A DNA stretch of 64,000 bases from NCBI RefSeq assembly GCF_004795835.1, contig NZ_CP039249.1, positions 1,422,501 to 1,486,500 of the forward strand, read 5' to 3'. Origin of the DNA: Sphingomonas sp. PAMC26645. Lineage in GTDB: Bacteria; Pseudomonadota; Alphaproteobacteria; Sphingomonadales; Sphingomonadaceae. The position numbers and the translations under genes were made by a program. Positions 37,729 to 48,785 of the stretch are shown piece by piece. The notes below the pieces were generated by a model, which saw nothing but the letters and a program-made list of their open reading frames with translations, did not search any database and was not told the DNA's origin. The first letter of the stretch is position 1; every line of letters begins with the position of its first letter.

Positions 37729-38537
37729 GCGGGGACCTTTCGTGCGCTCGCGACGGCGTCGGCGAGAGACTTGATATAGGCGCGGACCGGCTCGGCCGCA
37801 GCGGCGCCGTGTTGTGCGACCAGTTCGACGATCGCCGAGCCGACGACGACGCCGTCGGCGACGCGGGCGACGTTGGCGGCCTGCTCAGGCGTGCGGATGC
37901 CGAAGCCGACCGCGATCGGGATGTCGGTCTGTGCCTTCAGGCGGGCGACGGCGTCCTCGATCGAAGATTGCTGCGCCTGCTGGAGTCCGGTGATGCCGGC
38001 GACCGAGACGTAATAGAGGAACCCGCTCGCACCATCGAGCACGGTCGGCAGGCGGGCGGCATCGGTGGTGGGGGTGGCGAGGCGGATCAGGTCGATCCCG
38101 GCGGCGCGCAGTTGCGGGCCGAGCGCGTCGTCCTCCTCGGGCGGCACGTCGACGCAGATCACGCCGTCGACGCCGGCGTTGGCAGCTGCCTCGGCGAACC
38201 AGTCGGCACCACGCCGGAGCATCGGGTTGCCATAGCCCATCAGGACCAGCGGCACGTCCGGGTGGCGCGCGCGGAACGCGGTGGCGGTGGCGAGGATGTC
38301 CGCGGTGCGGGTCCCTTGCGCGAGGCTGCGGATGTTCGCCGCCTGGATCGCGGGGCCGTCGGCCATCGGATCGGTGAACGGCATGCCAAGCTCGATCGCA
38401 TCCGCCCCGCCCGCGACGAGCGCGTCGAGGATCGGGCCGGTCGCCTCGGTGGTCGGATCACCCGCGGTAACGAACGCGACAAGCGCGGCGCGCCCGGCGG
38501 CGGCGGTGCGCGCGAAAGTGGCGGCGAGGCGGCTCAC
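37725..38537 (-). CDS. trpA: tryptophan synthase alpha chain
   Basis: The 270-residue protein (from the GTG at 38535-38537) has the TIM-barrel features [20 protein letters not shown], catalytic Glu49 ([10 protein letters not shown]) and Asp60, plus [12 protein letters not shown] and [11 protein letters not shown]. It cleaves indole-3-glycerol phosphate. An in-frame ATG at 38580-38582 adds 15 residues (MPAPPPTPPASGRGA) that are encoded entirely by the adjacent repeat and not found in the family. The GTG is preceded by GGGAGGGGAGCT, the Shine-Dalgarno sequence coming from that repeat. Confidence 0.95.
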   Translation of the reverse strand: MSRLAATFARTAAAGRAALVAFVTAGDPTTEATGPILDALVAGGADAIELGMPFTDPMADGPAIQAANIRSLAQGTRTADILATATAFRARHPDVPLVLMGYGNPMLRRGADWFAEAAANAGVDGVICVDVPPEEDDALGPQLRAAGIDLIRLATPTTDAARLPTVLDGASGFLYYVSVAGITGLQQAQQSSIEDAVARLKAQTDIPIAVGFGIRTPEQAANVARVADGVVVGSAIVELVAQHGAAAAEPVRAYIKSLADAVASARKVPA

Positions 38538-38539
38538 AG

Positions 38540-38651
38540 CTCCCCTCCCGCTTGCGGGAGGGGTTGGGGGAGGGGCTGGCATAGCCGCACACCCAAGGTC
38601 TGAGGAGCGAACAGGCCCTCCCCTGACCCCTCCCGCAAGCGGGAGGGGAGC
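38540..38651. repeat. inverted repeat between trpB and trpA
   Basis: CTCCCCTCCCGCTTGCGGGA and TCCCGCAAGCGGGAGGGGAG are inverted copies with AGGGGTTGGGGGAGGGG-type extensions and about 35 bp between. It fills the trpB-trpA spacer and ends 3 bp from the trpA start. Confidence 0.9.
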
Positions 38652-38661
38652 AGAAGCGAAG

Positions 38662-39903
<1,242 letters not shown>

Positions 39904-39956
39904 GACTGGGCGTTTAGCACTTCGTAAATCGCTGTCACCCCTTCCGTTTCCGCTAC

Positions 39957-40062
39957 TACCACCCCGGCGGAGGCCGGGGCCCAATTGGGAAAGGCTTTTT
40001 GGCGAGCCGGATACTCCGTTACCTCGACCTTTCCAATTGGGCCCCGGCCTTCGCCGGGGTGG
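39957..40062. repeat. inverted repeat between trpF and trpB, CCCGGCGGAGGCCGGGG family
   Basis: CCACCCCGGCGGAGGCCGGG GCCCAATTGGG and its inverted partner CCCAATTGGGCCCCGGCCTT CGCCGGGGTGG enclose about 40 bp. A second copy of this family is at 62557-62661. Confidence 0.88.
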
Positions 40063-40064
40063 TG

Positions 40065-40700
40065 CTAGCGCGTGGCGACTGCTTTCAGGAACGCCGCGAT
40101 CTTGGCCTCATCCTTGGTGCCCGGTTCGCTTTCCACGCCCGAGGACACGTCGACCAGTTCCGCCCCGGTCCGCCGGATCGCCTCCGCGACATTCGTCGGA
40201 TCGAGCCCGCCCGATAGCGCCCAGGGCAGCGGATGCCGGAACCCGTCGAGCAAGTCCCAGTCAAACCGCAAGCCCATCCCACCGGGCAGCGCCGCCGAGT
40301 CCGGCGTCTTCGCATCGTACAGGATGCGGTCGGCGACTCCGACGAAGCCGTGTGCGGCATCGAGATCGCCGCGCGTGCGAACCGCGACTGCGACCCAGGT
40401 CTCGATCCCGAACTTCGCGCGGATCGCGGCGACGCGTGGCGGAGACACCTTGTGGAGTTGCAACACGTCGAGCGCCGCCGAGCCGACCGCCTGTTCGAGC
40501 ATGTCGTCCTCGGGATCGACGAACACGCCGACCTTCGCGACGTGGCGCGGTACGCGAGCGGCGAGTTCGGCGGCTTTCGCGAACGTCACGTGACGCGGGG
40601 AGGCGGGGAAGAACACGAACCCGACATGGCTCGCCCCGTGCTTGATCGCGGCGTCGAGCGTGGCGGGAGTGGATAGGCCACAGATCTTGGCGGTGGTCAT
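40065..40700 (-). CDS. trpF: phosphoribosylanthranilate isomerase
   Basis: The 211-residue TIM-barrel protein begins [20 protein letters not shown] with catalytic Cys7 in KICGL, then [16 protein letters not shown] and the C-terminal [20 protein letters not shown] and [15 protein letters not shown]. It converts phosphoribosyl anthranilate in tryptophan synthesis. An in-frame start at 40724 is less likely. Confidence 0.96.
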   Translation of the reverse strand: MTTAKICGLSTPATLDAAIKHGASHVGFVFFPASPRHVTFAKAAELAARVPRHVAKVGVFVDPEDDMLEQAVGSAALDVLQLHKVSPPRVAAIRAKFGIETWVAVAVRTRGDLDAAHGFVGVADRILYDAKTPDSAALPGGMGLRFDWDLLDGFRHPLPWALSGGLDPTNVAEAIRRTGAELVDVSSGVESEPGTKDEAKIAAFLKAVATR

Positions 40701-40764
40701 TCGGGTTCCTTGGGGGAGCAACACGCCCCGTCATCCTGACGAAAATCAGGGTGACGGAGCAGGC

Positions 40765-41439
40765 TTATAGCGTCGCGCCGATCGCGCGGGCCGCGATGTC
40801 TGGGTCTTCGGCCTGGGTGATCGGGCGGCCGACTACCAGGATCGAGGCGCCGGCGTCCATCGCTTGGCGCGGGGTGACGACGCGCTTCTGGTCGCCGATA
40901 TGGCCATCGGGAAGGCGCACGCCCGGCACCACGAAGAACCCCTTCGGCCAGATCGCCTTGGCCGCGGCAACCTCCGCGCCCGAGCAGACGATGCCGTCGA
41001 CCCCCGCCTCGCAGGCGAGTTCGGTGAGCCGCGAAACCTGATCGTGTGCGTTGCCGATGACGCCCGTCGCGGCGAGATCGGTCGCGTCGAGGCTCGTCAG
41101 CATCGTCACCGCGATCACCTTCGTGCCGAGCGGGGCAGCCGCCTTCGCGTCCTCCAACATCGCCCGCCCGCCACTCGCATGCACGGTCAGGATCGCCGGC
41201 TTCAGCGCGCCCAAGGCCTGCACCGCCTTGGCCACCGTGTTCGGAATGTCGTGGAGTTTGAGGTCGAGAAAGATCGGCAGGCCGAGTTCCGCCATCGCAT
41301 GCACGCCGGACTGGCCGTGCGCGCAGAAGAATTCGAGCCCCAGCTTGATCCCGCCGACATGGTGGCGAACGCGCGTCGCCATTGCCTTCGCGCGGGCAAG
41401 GTCCGGCGTGTCGAGTGCAACGTAGATACGGTTGCTCAC
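40765..41439 (-). CDS. pyrF: orotidine-5'-phosphate decarboxylase
   Basis: The 224-residue protein starts at a GTG (VSNRIYVALDTPDLARAKAM) overlapping the lapA stop by 4 bp. It carries the OMP decarboxylase motif IFLDLKLHDIPNTVAKAV with its Asp-x-Lys-x-x-Asp, and the C-terminal phosphate loop VVGRPITQAEDP. It makes UMP. Confidence 0.96.
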   Translation of the reverse strand: MSNRIYVALDTPDLARAKAMATRVRHHVGGIKLGLEFFCAHGQSGVHAMAELGLPIFLDLKLHDIPNTVAKAVQALGALKPAILTVHASGGRAMLEDAKAAAPLGTKVIAVTMLTSLDATDLAATGVIGNAHDQVSRLTELACEAGVDGIVCSGAEVAAAKAIWPKGFFVVPGVRLPDGHIGDQKRVVTPRQAMDAGASILVVGRPITQAEDPDIAARAIGATL

Positions 41440-41783
41440 AGGAGCGACCCCGGCGGCGTAGCGGTCGGCACAACAGTCGGTGCGATCGTTGCGGGAGTCT
41501 CGGCGGGTACGAACGCCACTGGCTCCGGCCGCGGCGTGCGCAGGTCCAGCAACTCGCGCTCGCACGTCGACAGCCGCTGGCGCAGCCGCCATCGGATCGC
41601 ATGATTGTAGAGCATCGTCGGCACGAACCCGATCAGGAACGTCACGAAGAGCAGCAGCGGCAGGTTCACGTCCGCGATCAGCCCGCCCCAGAGCTGGATC
41701 TGGACGGCGTTCCAGTTGCTGATGGTGAAGACCGCGGCGATGAACGCCAGCAGGCACCAGAACAGGATTTTCAGGAACTGCAT
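41436..41783 (-). CDS. lapA: LapA-domain (DUF1049) membrane protein
   Basis: The 115-residue product begins MQFLKILFWCLLAFIAAVFT with two membrane spans (about 1-20 and 45-62) and the ISNWNAVQIQLWGG region typical of LapA/YciS proteins, then a cytoplasmic coiled and Pro/Thr-rich tail. E. coli LapA works with LapB in regulating LPS synthesis. lapA-pyrF-trpF order is usual in alphaproteobacteria. An ATG at 41801 (MIKGRR extension) is the alternative start. The gene is often followed upstream by ihfB, which here is 18 kb away. Confidence 0.85.
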   Translation of the reverse strand: MQFLKILFWCLLAFIAAVFTISNWNAVQIQLWGGLIADVNLPLLLFVTFLIGFVPTMLYNHAIRWRLRQRLSTCERELLDLRTPRPEPVAFVPAETPATIAPTVVPTATPPGSLL

Positions 41784-41888
41784 GCGGCGACCCTTTATCA
41801 TACCCCCATCGCGTCGAAACGCGGTTGGAAACGCAGAGCTACCGCCACATCCGCCTTTTGGCCAGTCTTCTACCTAGCGAGAGGGGCT

Positions 41889-44177
41889 TTAGCCGATCTC
41901 AGTCCGTAGCTGCGCGATCAGCGGCAGGATCGCGGTCAGCCGTGGCTCCTCCTCGTCGAGGATCGCGAGGAACGCGGCGCGCTTGATTGCCGCGACGCGA
42001 CCCGGCTTCATCCGCACGGTCGACGGCAGCGTCGAGACGGTGATGTCGATCATCCGCTCCGACCCGTGCAGCCGCCCCCAAAGATAGTCGTTCTCGCGGT
42101 AGGCACGGCTGAAGAACGCGCCGAACGTGCCGAACTGGATTCCCTTCAACGTCGCCTCCGCACCCCCCGAGCGGATCGAGGTCGCATCGTCGGGCGCAAT
42201 CCGGTCGACCTTGATCGGATCGAACTCGTCGAGCCCTTCGCCCTGCAACAGCGGCAGCGTCGCGGTGTCGAAATACGGGAAGCCGAGATACGCCAGCAAC
42301 AGCGTGCGCCGCGTCGGCTTGGCGAGCGCGGCGAATGCCTCGGCCAGCCGCTGGTCGGTCTCCGCATCGAGGCGCTCCAGGTCGAACGTCCGGCCGAGCG
42401 TCTCCAGCACCGCGGTCGCATCGCCGCGCATCGCCCGCACCGCATCGTGCAGCCCGGCGTGCAGCTCGGCGCGCAACCGATCGAGATACGGCGACAGCGA
42501 TTCGTAAATCGCGTCGCGCATCGGCCCCAGTTCCGGCTCGTCGGCGGCGGTCTCAACTTCCGACAGGCGCCGCGCCATCAGCCGCAGCCGGCGGATGCGG
42601 AAGCCGATGTCGAAGGTCCGCAGGAACGCGATCGACGCCGCACTGGCCCCGCCCGCATGCCCCGACCCGAGCTGGTCCGCACCCGAAGCGGTGACATGCG
42701 CGACAATCGCCGCTCGAATCTGCGCAAGCCGGCGCGGCCGGTGGTGCTCCCCCGCGTCGAACAACAGCAATGCCAGTGTCTCGATCACGGCGCTGCGCTT
42801 CAAATGGCCGTACGCGACGAAGCCATAGCCCGAGCTCGTCGCTGCCGCCTTCTGCGCGCGCCGCCGCCACGCGATCAGCCGCGGTGCGGTCGGCCGGTCG
42901 AGGAACAATGTGTGGCCAAACAACGATTCGACATCGGCTTCCACCTCGGGACGGATCGCGGTGAGGATACCGCGCATCCGATCGATTCTCGCGGAACGTT
43001 CGGCGATCGCCTCCAGATTGTCGCGGATCGGTTGCTGCCGGGGAATGTCGCTGATCGCGCCGATGATCGTCTGGAAGAAGCCGGGCGTCCCGCCACCGCG
43101 GTTGAGCCGCAGCTTGATGTCGGGGGAGGGGTCTATGTAAATGAAGCGCCGGTCGATCTGACGCCGCGCCGGTCGCTCCTTGAGCGCGTCGAGCGCGGGC
43201 CGGAACGGCGCGTTGGCGAGCACCGATCCGTCGATCAGCACCGCGCTTTCCGCTGCGTTGGCGGCCGTATGTCGCGGCAGGACGCGCGCGAGGAACGCGG
43301 GACGTTCCGGCCAATCGATCGTGCGATCCTTAAGCACGCCGTCCAGTTCGGCGACGGTGAACGGTGGGAACGCGCCGGGAAAGCTCGACGTCGCACGCGC
43401 CGCGAACGCCAGTTCCGCAGGTGGCGCGAGCGTATCGCACGCCCCGCCATTGTCGGTGAAGTCGACCACCAGGCGATGCTCGGTCTCGACCACTTCCGCC
43501 GGTGAATTGAGCTGTAACCGCTCCGGATGCCCGGAGAAGTCCGTGACCGTCACGAACAGGTCGAGCGGCTGGCCCGGCGGCAACAGGCGCGGCCCGCGTT
43601 CGCTCGCCGCCATCGCATCGAACGCATCGAGCAGCAGGTTGGTGAAGGTCTTCCCCCCGAACGGCGGCTCGAACCAGCGCGAGCGGATGAAATGCGACAG
43701 CTTGGTGCGCACCTCCTCACGCGTGGGATCGTCGAGCGCGTCGACCTTGTCGGTGCTGCGCCCCGCCGCCATCCACGCTAGCGGCATCGCCCACGCCTTC
43801 GAGAATCGCGATTTCGGTGCCGCCTCGGTGTCGATCAGCGCCTCGACGTCCGCCGACGTCATCCAGAGGTCGGTCAGCGGGTCGAGGCTCTGCCCGGTCG
43901 CGATCGCCTGTGCGAGGAAGATGCCATTGATCCCGCCCGCGCTGGCGCCCGCGATGATGTCGGCGAGGACGCGGACGCGGATCGCGCCATGCGCCTCGAT
44001 CTCCTGAAGCAGCGTGTGATAGACGCCCTCGCTGCCGCCCTTCGGCGTGTCGCCGTCATGGAAGGCGCGGCTGGCGCAGACGAGGCGCCAGATCTCCTTG
44101 GTGATGCCGTGCATGTAGACCGCAAGGCTGATCCCGCCATAGCAGACGAGCGCCAGTCGCAGTTCCTTCTCGCGCAT
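41889..44177 (-). CDS. patatin-like protein with DUF3376 domain
   Basis: The 762-residue protein starts MREKELRLALVCYGGISLAV. It has the patatin nucleophile GASAGGINGI (Ser at about 79) and the second catalytic-site segment VLIDGSVLANAPF with Asp in the middle third, then a long C-terminal DUF3376-type region. These are serine lipases or acyl hydrolases. No signal peptide is present, so a cytosolic or membrane-associated role is likely. It is in the same orientation as the following EEP gene, with a 35-bp gap. Confidence 0.88.
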   Translation of the reverse strand: MREKELRLALVCYGGISLAVYMHGITKEIWRLVCASRAFHDGDTPKGGSEGVYHTLLQEIEAHGAIRVRVLADIIAGASAGGINGIFLAQAIATGQSLDPLTDLWMTSADVEALIDTEAAPKSRFSKAWAMPLAWMAAGRSTDKVDALDDPTREEVRTKLSHFIRSRWFEPPFGGKTFTNLLLDAFDAMAASERGPRLLPPGQPLDLFVTVTDFSGHPERLQLNSPAEVVETEHRLVVDFTDNGGACDTLAPPAELAFAARATSSFPGAFPPFTVAELDGVLKDRTIDWPERPAFLARVLPRHTAANAAESAVLIDGSVLANAPFRPALDALKERPARRQIDRRFIYIDPSPDIKLRLNRGGGTPGFFQTIIGAISDIPRQQPIRDNLEAIAERSARIDRMRGILTAIRPEVEADVESLFGHTLFLDRPTAPRLIAWRRRAQKAAATSSGYGFVAYGHLKRSAVIETLALLLFDAGEHHRPRRLAQIRAAIVAHVTASGADQLGSGHAGGASAASIAFLRTFDIGFRIRRLRLMARRLSEVETAADEPELGPMRDAIYESLSPYLDRLRAELHAGLHDAVRAMRGDATAVLETLGRTFDLERLDAETDQRLAEAFAALAKPTRRTLLLAYLGFPYFDTATLPLLQGEGLDEFDPIKVDRIAPDDATSIRSGGAEATLKGIQFGTFGAFFSRAYRENDYLWGRLHGSERMIDITVSTLPSTVRMKPGRVAAIKRAAFLAILDEEEPRLTAILPLIAQLRTEIG

Positions 44178-44212
44178 TCTACATCCTCATGCCGACGGTA
44201 TCGCTCGGGGTT

Positions 44213-44938
44213 TTATCCGGTGACCCCGGTTCGGTTCGTCGGTGTCTTTGTTTCTAGAATAGCCCAGATCGGCAGGTGATCCGAGGCTTTCCGCGCCGCC
44301 GGGCTCGCATGCACGCCGCACTCGACCACGTTCAAGTCCGACGACACCATGATCCGGTCGAGCCGAGCGACCGCGCGCCGCGAATGGAAGCTCGCTCCCG
44401 TCTCGGCGAACGCATAGTCGCGGCTGAAATCGCGCAGGCACCCGGCGCCCGCGCTCCATTCGTTGAGGTCGCCCATCATCACCGTCGGATGCCCCTGCGC
44501 GCAGGTATCGACGTGGTTCATGATCGCGGCGGCCTGCTTGCGCCGCCACAGTCCGGACAGATCGAGATGCATGCCGAGCACGCGTAACATGCCGCCCGCG
44601 AACTGGACGTCGGCCATCACCGCACCGCGTGGTTCGAGCGAGGGGAGGTGGAGCGGTTCGCTATCGACCACCCGCGCCGACTTGCGAACGAGGATGACAT
44701 TGCCGTGCCAGCCCATGCTGAGCGCGCGCAGGCCGAAGTCGACCGGCTTCCAGTCGCTATGCTCCTCCAGCAGGTGATGCGGCAGCACGCAGGCCTTGGC
44801 CCCGAAGCGTCGGTCCGCTTCCTGCAGCGCGATCACGTCGGCATCGATCTCGCGCAGTACCTCGACCACGCGTTCGGGATTGCGCCGACGGTCGAGCCCG
44901 ATGCCCTTGTGGATATTGTAGCTGGCGACCTTGATCAT
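44213..44938 (-). CDS. endonuclease/exonuclease/phosphatase-family hydrolase
   Basis: The 241-residue EEP-fold protein begins MIKVASYNIHKGIGLDRRRN, with IALQEADRRFG (metal Glu), GMHLDLSG, MMGDLNEWSAG and the terminal SDHLPIWAIL. These supply the metal- and phosphate-binding residues of the family. Substrate could be a phospholipid headgroup, sugar phosphate or nucleic acid. It lies 35 bp upstream of the patatin gene, which suggests a lipid link, but that is inference. Confidence 0.9.
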   Translation of the reverse strand: MIKVASYNIHKGIGLDRRRNPERVVEVLREIDADVIALQEADRRFGAKACVLPHHLLEEHSDWKPVDFGLRALSMGWHGNVILVRKSARVVDSEPLHLPSLEPRGAVMADVQFAGGMLRVLGMHLDLSGLWRRKQAAAIMNHVDTCAQGHPTVMMGDLNEWSAGAGCLRDFSRDYAFAETGASFHSRRAVARLDRIMVSSDLNVVECGVHASPAARKASDHLPIWAILETKTPTNRTGVTG

Positions 44939-45108
44939 GCGTGGCCCCTATAACGCGACGGGCGCGATCCGGGTTGCAGAATGACGGTGCGTGACATGCA
45001 AAAGGCACGGGCGGTCGATCTTGTGGAAGAATTACGTCTCCGCTCCTCCGTCGTGGAGCGGAGACCGACACCCGAGCGTTGTATGTCCAGATTGTGGGGG
45101 AATTGCTG

Positions 45109-46563
45109 GTGCGTCTTGGTTTGATCGGTGCATCGCTGCTGGCGATGACGTGTGCACTCTCGGCGTGCGAGGTGAAGACGACGACCGCCTCGAACACGCA
45201 GCAGCCCGCTGCGGCGGCGGCTCCGGCGGCTGCGTCGACCGGGTGGACCACGACCACCGCCGGGCAGTTGCGTAAGGCGATCGCGGCCCGCGGCGCTCAC
45301 GGCCTCGACCGGATGAGCTTCGATGCGAGCGCGCAGCCCGGTGCCGGCGACGACGCGTTGACCAAGGCTGCGCTGGCATATGGCAAGGCGCTGTCGCAGG
45401 GCGCGACCGATCCGACCAAGTTGTTCGACGTCTACACCGTACCGCGCCCGCAGGTCGATCTCGGCCGTGGCCTCGCCGCGGCGCTCCAAGCGGGCGACAT
45501 TGGCAAGTGGCTCGCCGGACTGGCACCGCAGGACGAGAATTACGCGCGCCTGTCGACGGCCTATCTCGCGACGCCGAAATGGGAGCAGACTCCGGCGTCC
45601 GCGATCCCCGACACCGGCAAGCCGATCAAGCCGGGCGAAGCCGATCCGCGCGTCCCTGCGATCGCGCACCAGCTCGTCGCGTTCGATTATCTCGACAAGG
45701 TGGCGGCGCAGGGCGATCGCCTGACCCCCGCGATGATCCTCGCGATCAAGAAGATGCAGGCGGACTACGGGATCAAGCCGGACGGCATGATCGGCAGCGC
45801 AGCGCTCGGCATCCTCAACCTGTCCGACGCGGACCGCGCGCGCGCGATCGCGGTCAACATGGAGCGGCTCCGTTGGCTCGATCGCAATGCGCCCACCACG
45901 CGGATCGACGTCAATCTCGCGGCGGCACGGCTGAGTTACTGGCGCGACGGCAAGCTGGTCGACAGCCGCAAGGTGGTGGTTGGCGAGCCCGACAAGGAAA
46001 CGCCGCAGCTCGGGTCGCCGATCTTCCGGCTCGTCGCCAATCCGACCTGGACGGTGCCGCGCTCGGTCGAGAAGAAGGAGATGGCGGGCAAGGGCGCCGG
46101 GTATCTGCGCGCCAACAACCTGGCGTGGAAGAACGGCTGGCTGGTCCAGCAATCGGGGCCGAAGAACTCGCTGGGCCTCGTCAAGTTCGACATGTCCAAC
46201 GAGCACGCGATCTACCTGCACGACACGCCCGCGAAGCAGCTGTTCGCCGAGATCCAGCGCCAGCGTAGCCATGGCTGCGTCCGCGTCGAGGATGCGCTCG
46301 GGTTCGCCGAGCTGCTCGCGAAGGACGAGGGCGTGACCGATCAGTGGCATGCCGCCCGCGCGACCGGCAAGGAGACGTTCGTCAAGTTGCCGAAGGAAAT
46401 ACCGGTGCGGCTGTTGTACCAGACCGTGCTGTTCGACGACGCCGGCGAGCCCGTCATCCGTGCCGATCCCTATGGCTGGAACGACCGCGTCGCGGTCGCG
46501 CTGGGGCTTGGGACAAGTGCGAGCTACAAGCCCGCGGCGCGCGATGCCGACGTCGGGCCGTAA
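45109..46563 (+). CDS. L,D-transpeptidase lipoprotein (YcbB/LdtD-like)
   Basis: From the GTG at 45109 the protein is 484 residues, with a lipoprotein signal MRLGLIGASLLAMTCALSAC (lipobox Cys about residue 20). It contains a peptidoglycan-binding segment (KKMQADYGIKPDGMIGSAAL) and a YkuD-type L,D-transpeptidase domain with the active site SHGCVRVEDA. It likely makes 3-3 crosslinks or attaches lipoproteins to murein. In-frame TTG (45079) and GTG (45094) starts are less good because GGGGGAA lies before 45109. Confidence 0.9.
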   Translation: MRLGLIGASLLAMTCALSACEVKTTTASNTQQPAAAAAPAAASTGWTTTTAGQLRKAIAARGAHGLDRMSFDASAQPGAGDDALTKAALAYGKALSQGATDPTKLFDVYTVPRPQVDLGRGLAAALQAGDIGKWLAGLAPQDENYARLSTAYLATPKWEQTPASAIPDTGKPIKPGEADPRVPAIAHQLVAFDYLDKVAAQGDRLTPAMILAIKKMQADYGIKPDGMIGSAALGILNLSDADRARAIAVNMERLRWLDRNAPTTRIDVNLAAARLSYWRDGKLVDSRKVVVGEPDKETPQLGSPIFRLVANPTWTVPRSVEKKEMAGKGAGYLRANNLAWKNGWLVQQSGPKNSLGLVKFDMSNEHAIYLHDTPAKQLFAEIQRQRSHGCVRVEDALGFAELLAKDEGVTDQWHAARATGKETFVKLPKEIPVRLLYQTVLFDDAGEPVIRADPYGWNDRVAVALGLGTSASYKPAARDADVGP

Positions 46564-46591
46564 TAGCCTGACCTAATCTATGCCTTTGGTA

Positions 46592-46684
46592 GTCATCCCC
46601 GCGCAGGCGGGGATCCATACCGGCTGATATTCGGGGTCATTCGTGCAGTCAGCCAGTATGGGTTCCCGCCTCCGCGGGAGTGAC
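46592..46684. repeat. imperfect inverted repeat
   Basis: GTCATCCCCGCGCAGGCGGG GATCCATAC and the inverted GTATGGGTTCCCGCCTCCGC GGGAGTGAC form arms of about 35 bp with mismatches, around 20 bp apart. It fills the gap between the converging L,D-transpeptidase and DUF4112 genes. Confidence 0.8.
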
Positions 46685-46698
46685 CCGTATAGAGTGTC

Positions 46699-47124
46699 TT
46701 ACCCCTGAAGCGTCGTCGTCGACGGATAATGCTTGTCGAGATGGCGCTTGATAATCCGCAGGTTGCACGTGTTCGAGCGGAAGAAAAAATCCGGGATCGC
46801 GCCGACGAACGGGATCATCCCGAACGCCCAGTCGATCCCGACATTGCCGAACATCCGCGCCATCTGGATCTTCGACATGCCGATGTTGCGCGCTTCCCAT
46901 GCCATCCACGCGCCGACCGCCGCCGCGATCGTGCTGCCTGCGAACGGGATCAGGTCGAGCACGACGTCCATGCCGACCTTGCGGTTGGTGCCGGGGATGA
47001 CGAACAACCCCTCCATCACGCGCTCCATCGCCTCGACGCGGCGGCGCACCGATAGCGCGTCCTTGCCGAGCGGCAGCGTCTGGAAGATCTCGCCGGGGGC
47101 GATGCGGGTGGTGCGCGGGTTCAT
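46699..47124 (-). CDS. DUF4112-domain membrane protein
   Basis: The 141-residue product begins MNPRTTRIAPGEIFQTLPLG and contains the DUF4112 hallmark LIPFAGSTIAAAVGAWMAWE and GIDWAFGMIPFVGAIPDFFF, two or three hydrophobic stretches that likely make it an inner-membrane protein. The function of the family is unknown. It begins 5 bp after the solute-binding protein gene, so they share an mRNA. Confidence 0.88.
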   Translation of the reverse strand: MNPRTTRIAPGEIFQTLPLGKDALSVRRRVEAMERVMEGLFVIPGTNRKVGMDVVLDLIPFAGSTIAAAVGAWMAWEARNIGMSKIQMARMFGNVGIDWAFGMIPFVGAIPDFFFRSNTCNLRIIKRHLDKHYPSTTTLQG

Positions 47125-47129
47125 CGACC

Positions 47130-48707
47130 TTAGTTGGTATCGGCGCGCAACCGGTTCAACGGGTGCCACGCGCGGGTGTTCGCCTGCCACTGGCTGAGGC
47201 GAGTAGAGACCAGCGACCAGCGCAAGGGTCGCGCCAGCGGGATGAACGCCACGTCTTCGTTCATCGCGGCATCGGCGGCGGCGATTCTGGCACCGCGTTC
47301 GGCGAGCGTCGGCGCCTCGCGTGCCTCTTCGAGTGCCGTCCATGCCGCATCGCCGCACGCGACGCAGGCCACCGCCAGATACCAGCGGGCACTGTCATAG
47401 GGCGCGACCGCATCGACCAGTTTCAGTTCGGCCGTGTCGTCGATCCCGACTCGCCGGGGGACGATACCGATCGCCATCAGCGACGCCGCGACCTGCGCAT
47501 ACAGCAACGTCGCCCCCGGCCCGGCGGGCAGCGCGATCCGCAATTCGATCGGTCCCGGAATCTGCTGCTTCCAGCTCGCGACCCGCTGGCGCGCGGCAGC
47601 GCGACGTTCGTCCTGCGTCAACAGCGTCCATGCCGGCACCTGCGGCAGCGAGGCGGAGTCGAGGATATCTGGCAGGATGCGATCCGCCGCGTCCCAGTTC
47701 GGCGCAACCGCCCCCGTCACCGCCGACCGGTCGATCGCCTCCGACACCGCGGCGCGGTTGGCGGCATCGGTCAGGAACCCGTCGCGCCGGACGATCGCCA
47801 GGCCGAACAGCCCCACCGCCGGATCGACGCGGATGTTCGCCGGCGCGATACTGGTCACCGCCAGCAACGGCCAGTCGACGAAACTGCCGCCGCTCACCAG
47901 ATCGGAGTCGCGATTGGCGAAGCGCGCGATCGCCCGCGCCGCACGCTCGCCGATCAGCCGGACGTCCTCCTGCGGCTTTGCCTCGCGCTGGTCGTCGGGA
48001 TCGGCCTGACCCGGATCGAACGCCGGGCGCAGCAACGGTGCACGACCGCGATGTGCCACGCGGAACGGTCCGGTCCCGCCGGTCGGTCGAAGCCGCAGCA
48101 ACGCGAGTTCGGGTTGCGCGAACAGCTTGAGCAGGTCGGGGCGCGGCCGCGACAGCCGCACCTCGATCACCTGCGGCGTCATCACGACGATCTCGTCGAT
48201 CGCGGTCAGGAACGGCGCGAGCGGATTGCGTGCGCCCGCCGCTGCCCGTGCGGTATCGGGGCCGCCGATCTGTCGCCGGAGCATCGTCACCACCTGTTCG
48301 GCGGTCACCGGCGTACCATCGCCCCAGTCGCCCTCGCGCAGGCGGAAGATGTAGCTCATCCCGCCGTCGATCACGATCCAGCGTTCGGCGATCCCCGGCT
48401 CGATCTGTCCGGCGGCATCGAACCGCACCAGCCCTTGCGCCGTCGAGTCCATCAGCAGGCGGGCAGGGGTGTCGAGCGCGACCCGGCTCGCATCGGCGAC
48501 GTGCGGGACTCCGCCGATCGCACTGACGACCACCGCGCCGGTATCCGGCCGCCGATCGCATCCGGCGAGCGCCGCGCACCCGGCGAATAGCGCGACGCTC
48601 GCCGTAAGCCGCAAGCGTCGTCTGCGTTCAGCGCCCGGTTGCAAACCGGGTCGACCGCCTGAATCCGATCGCAGCACAAGAATCTGGTGGATCGTCGACG
48701 TCAGCAT
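47130..48707 (-). CDS. ABC-type peptide/nickel solute-binding lipoprotein (SBP family 5)
   Basis: From the ATG at 48707 the protein has 525 residues; a later start is possible because the lipoprotein signal (RRLRLTASVALFAGCAALAG with lipobox Cys) begins only about 30 residues in. The mature part has the SBP_bac_5 layout with IAERWIVIDGGMSYIFRLRE and a C-terminal IPLARPLRWSLVS. No ABC permease or ATPase is nearby, so it may serve a distant transporter or a non-transport role. It also lacks the usual long conserved peptide-binding motif, so the family call is moderate. Confidence 0.75.
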   Translation of the reverse strand: MLTSTIHQILVLRSDSGGRPGLQPGAERRRRLRLTASVALFAGCAALAGCDRRPDTGAVVVSAIGGVPHVADASRVALDTPARLLMDSTAQGLVRFDAAGQIEPGIAERWIVIDGGMSYIFRLREGDWGDGTPVTAEQVVTMLRRQIGGPDTARAAAGARNPLAPFLTAIDEIVVMTPQVIEVRLSRPRPDLLKLFAQPELALLRLRPTGGTGPFRVAHRGRAPLLRPAFDPGQADPDDQREAKPQEDVRLIGERAARAIARFANRDSDLVSGGSFVDWPLLAVTSIAPANIRVDPAVGLFGLAIVRRDGFLTDAANRAAVSEAIDRSAVTGAVAPNWDAADRILPDILDSASLPQVPAWTLLTQDERRAAARQRVASWKQQIPGPIELRIALPAGPGATLLYAQVAASLMAIGIVPRRVGIDDTAELKLVDAVAPYDSARWYLAVACVACGDAAWTALEEAREAPTLAERGARIAAADAAMNEDVAFIPLARPLRWSLVSTRLSQWQANTRAWHPLNRLRADTN

Positions 48708-48785
48708 CCTCGACGGTGTAGGCCCGGACGTCCCGCGGGGCAACGCAGAGGGCACCGCGCACCACCCGATAAACGCCTCGCAACG

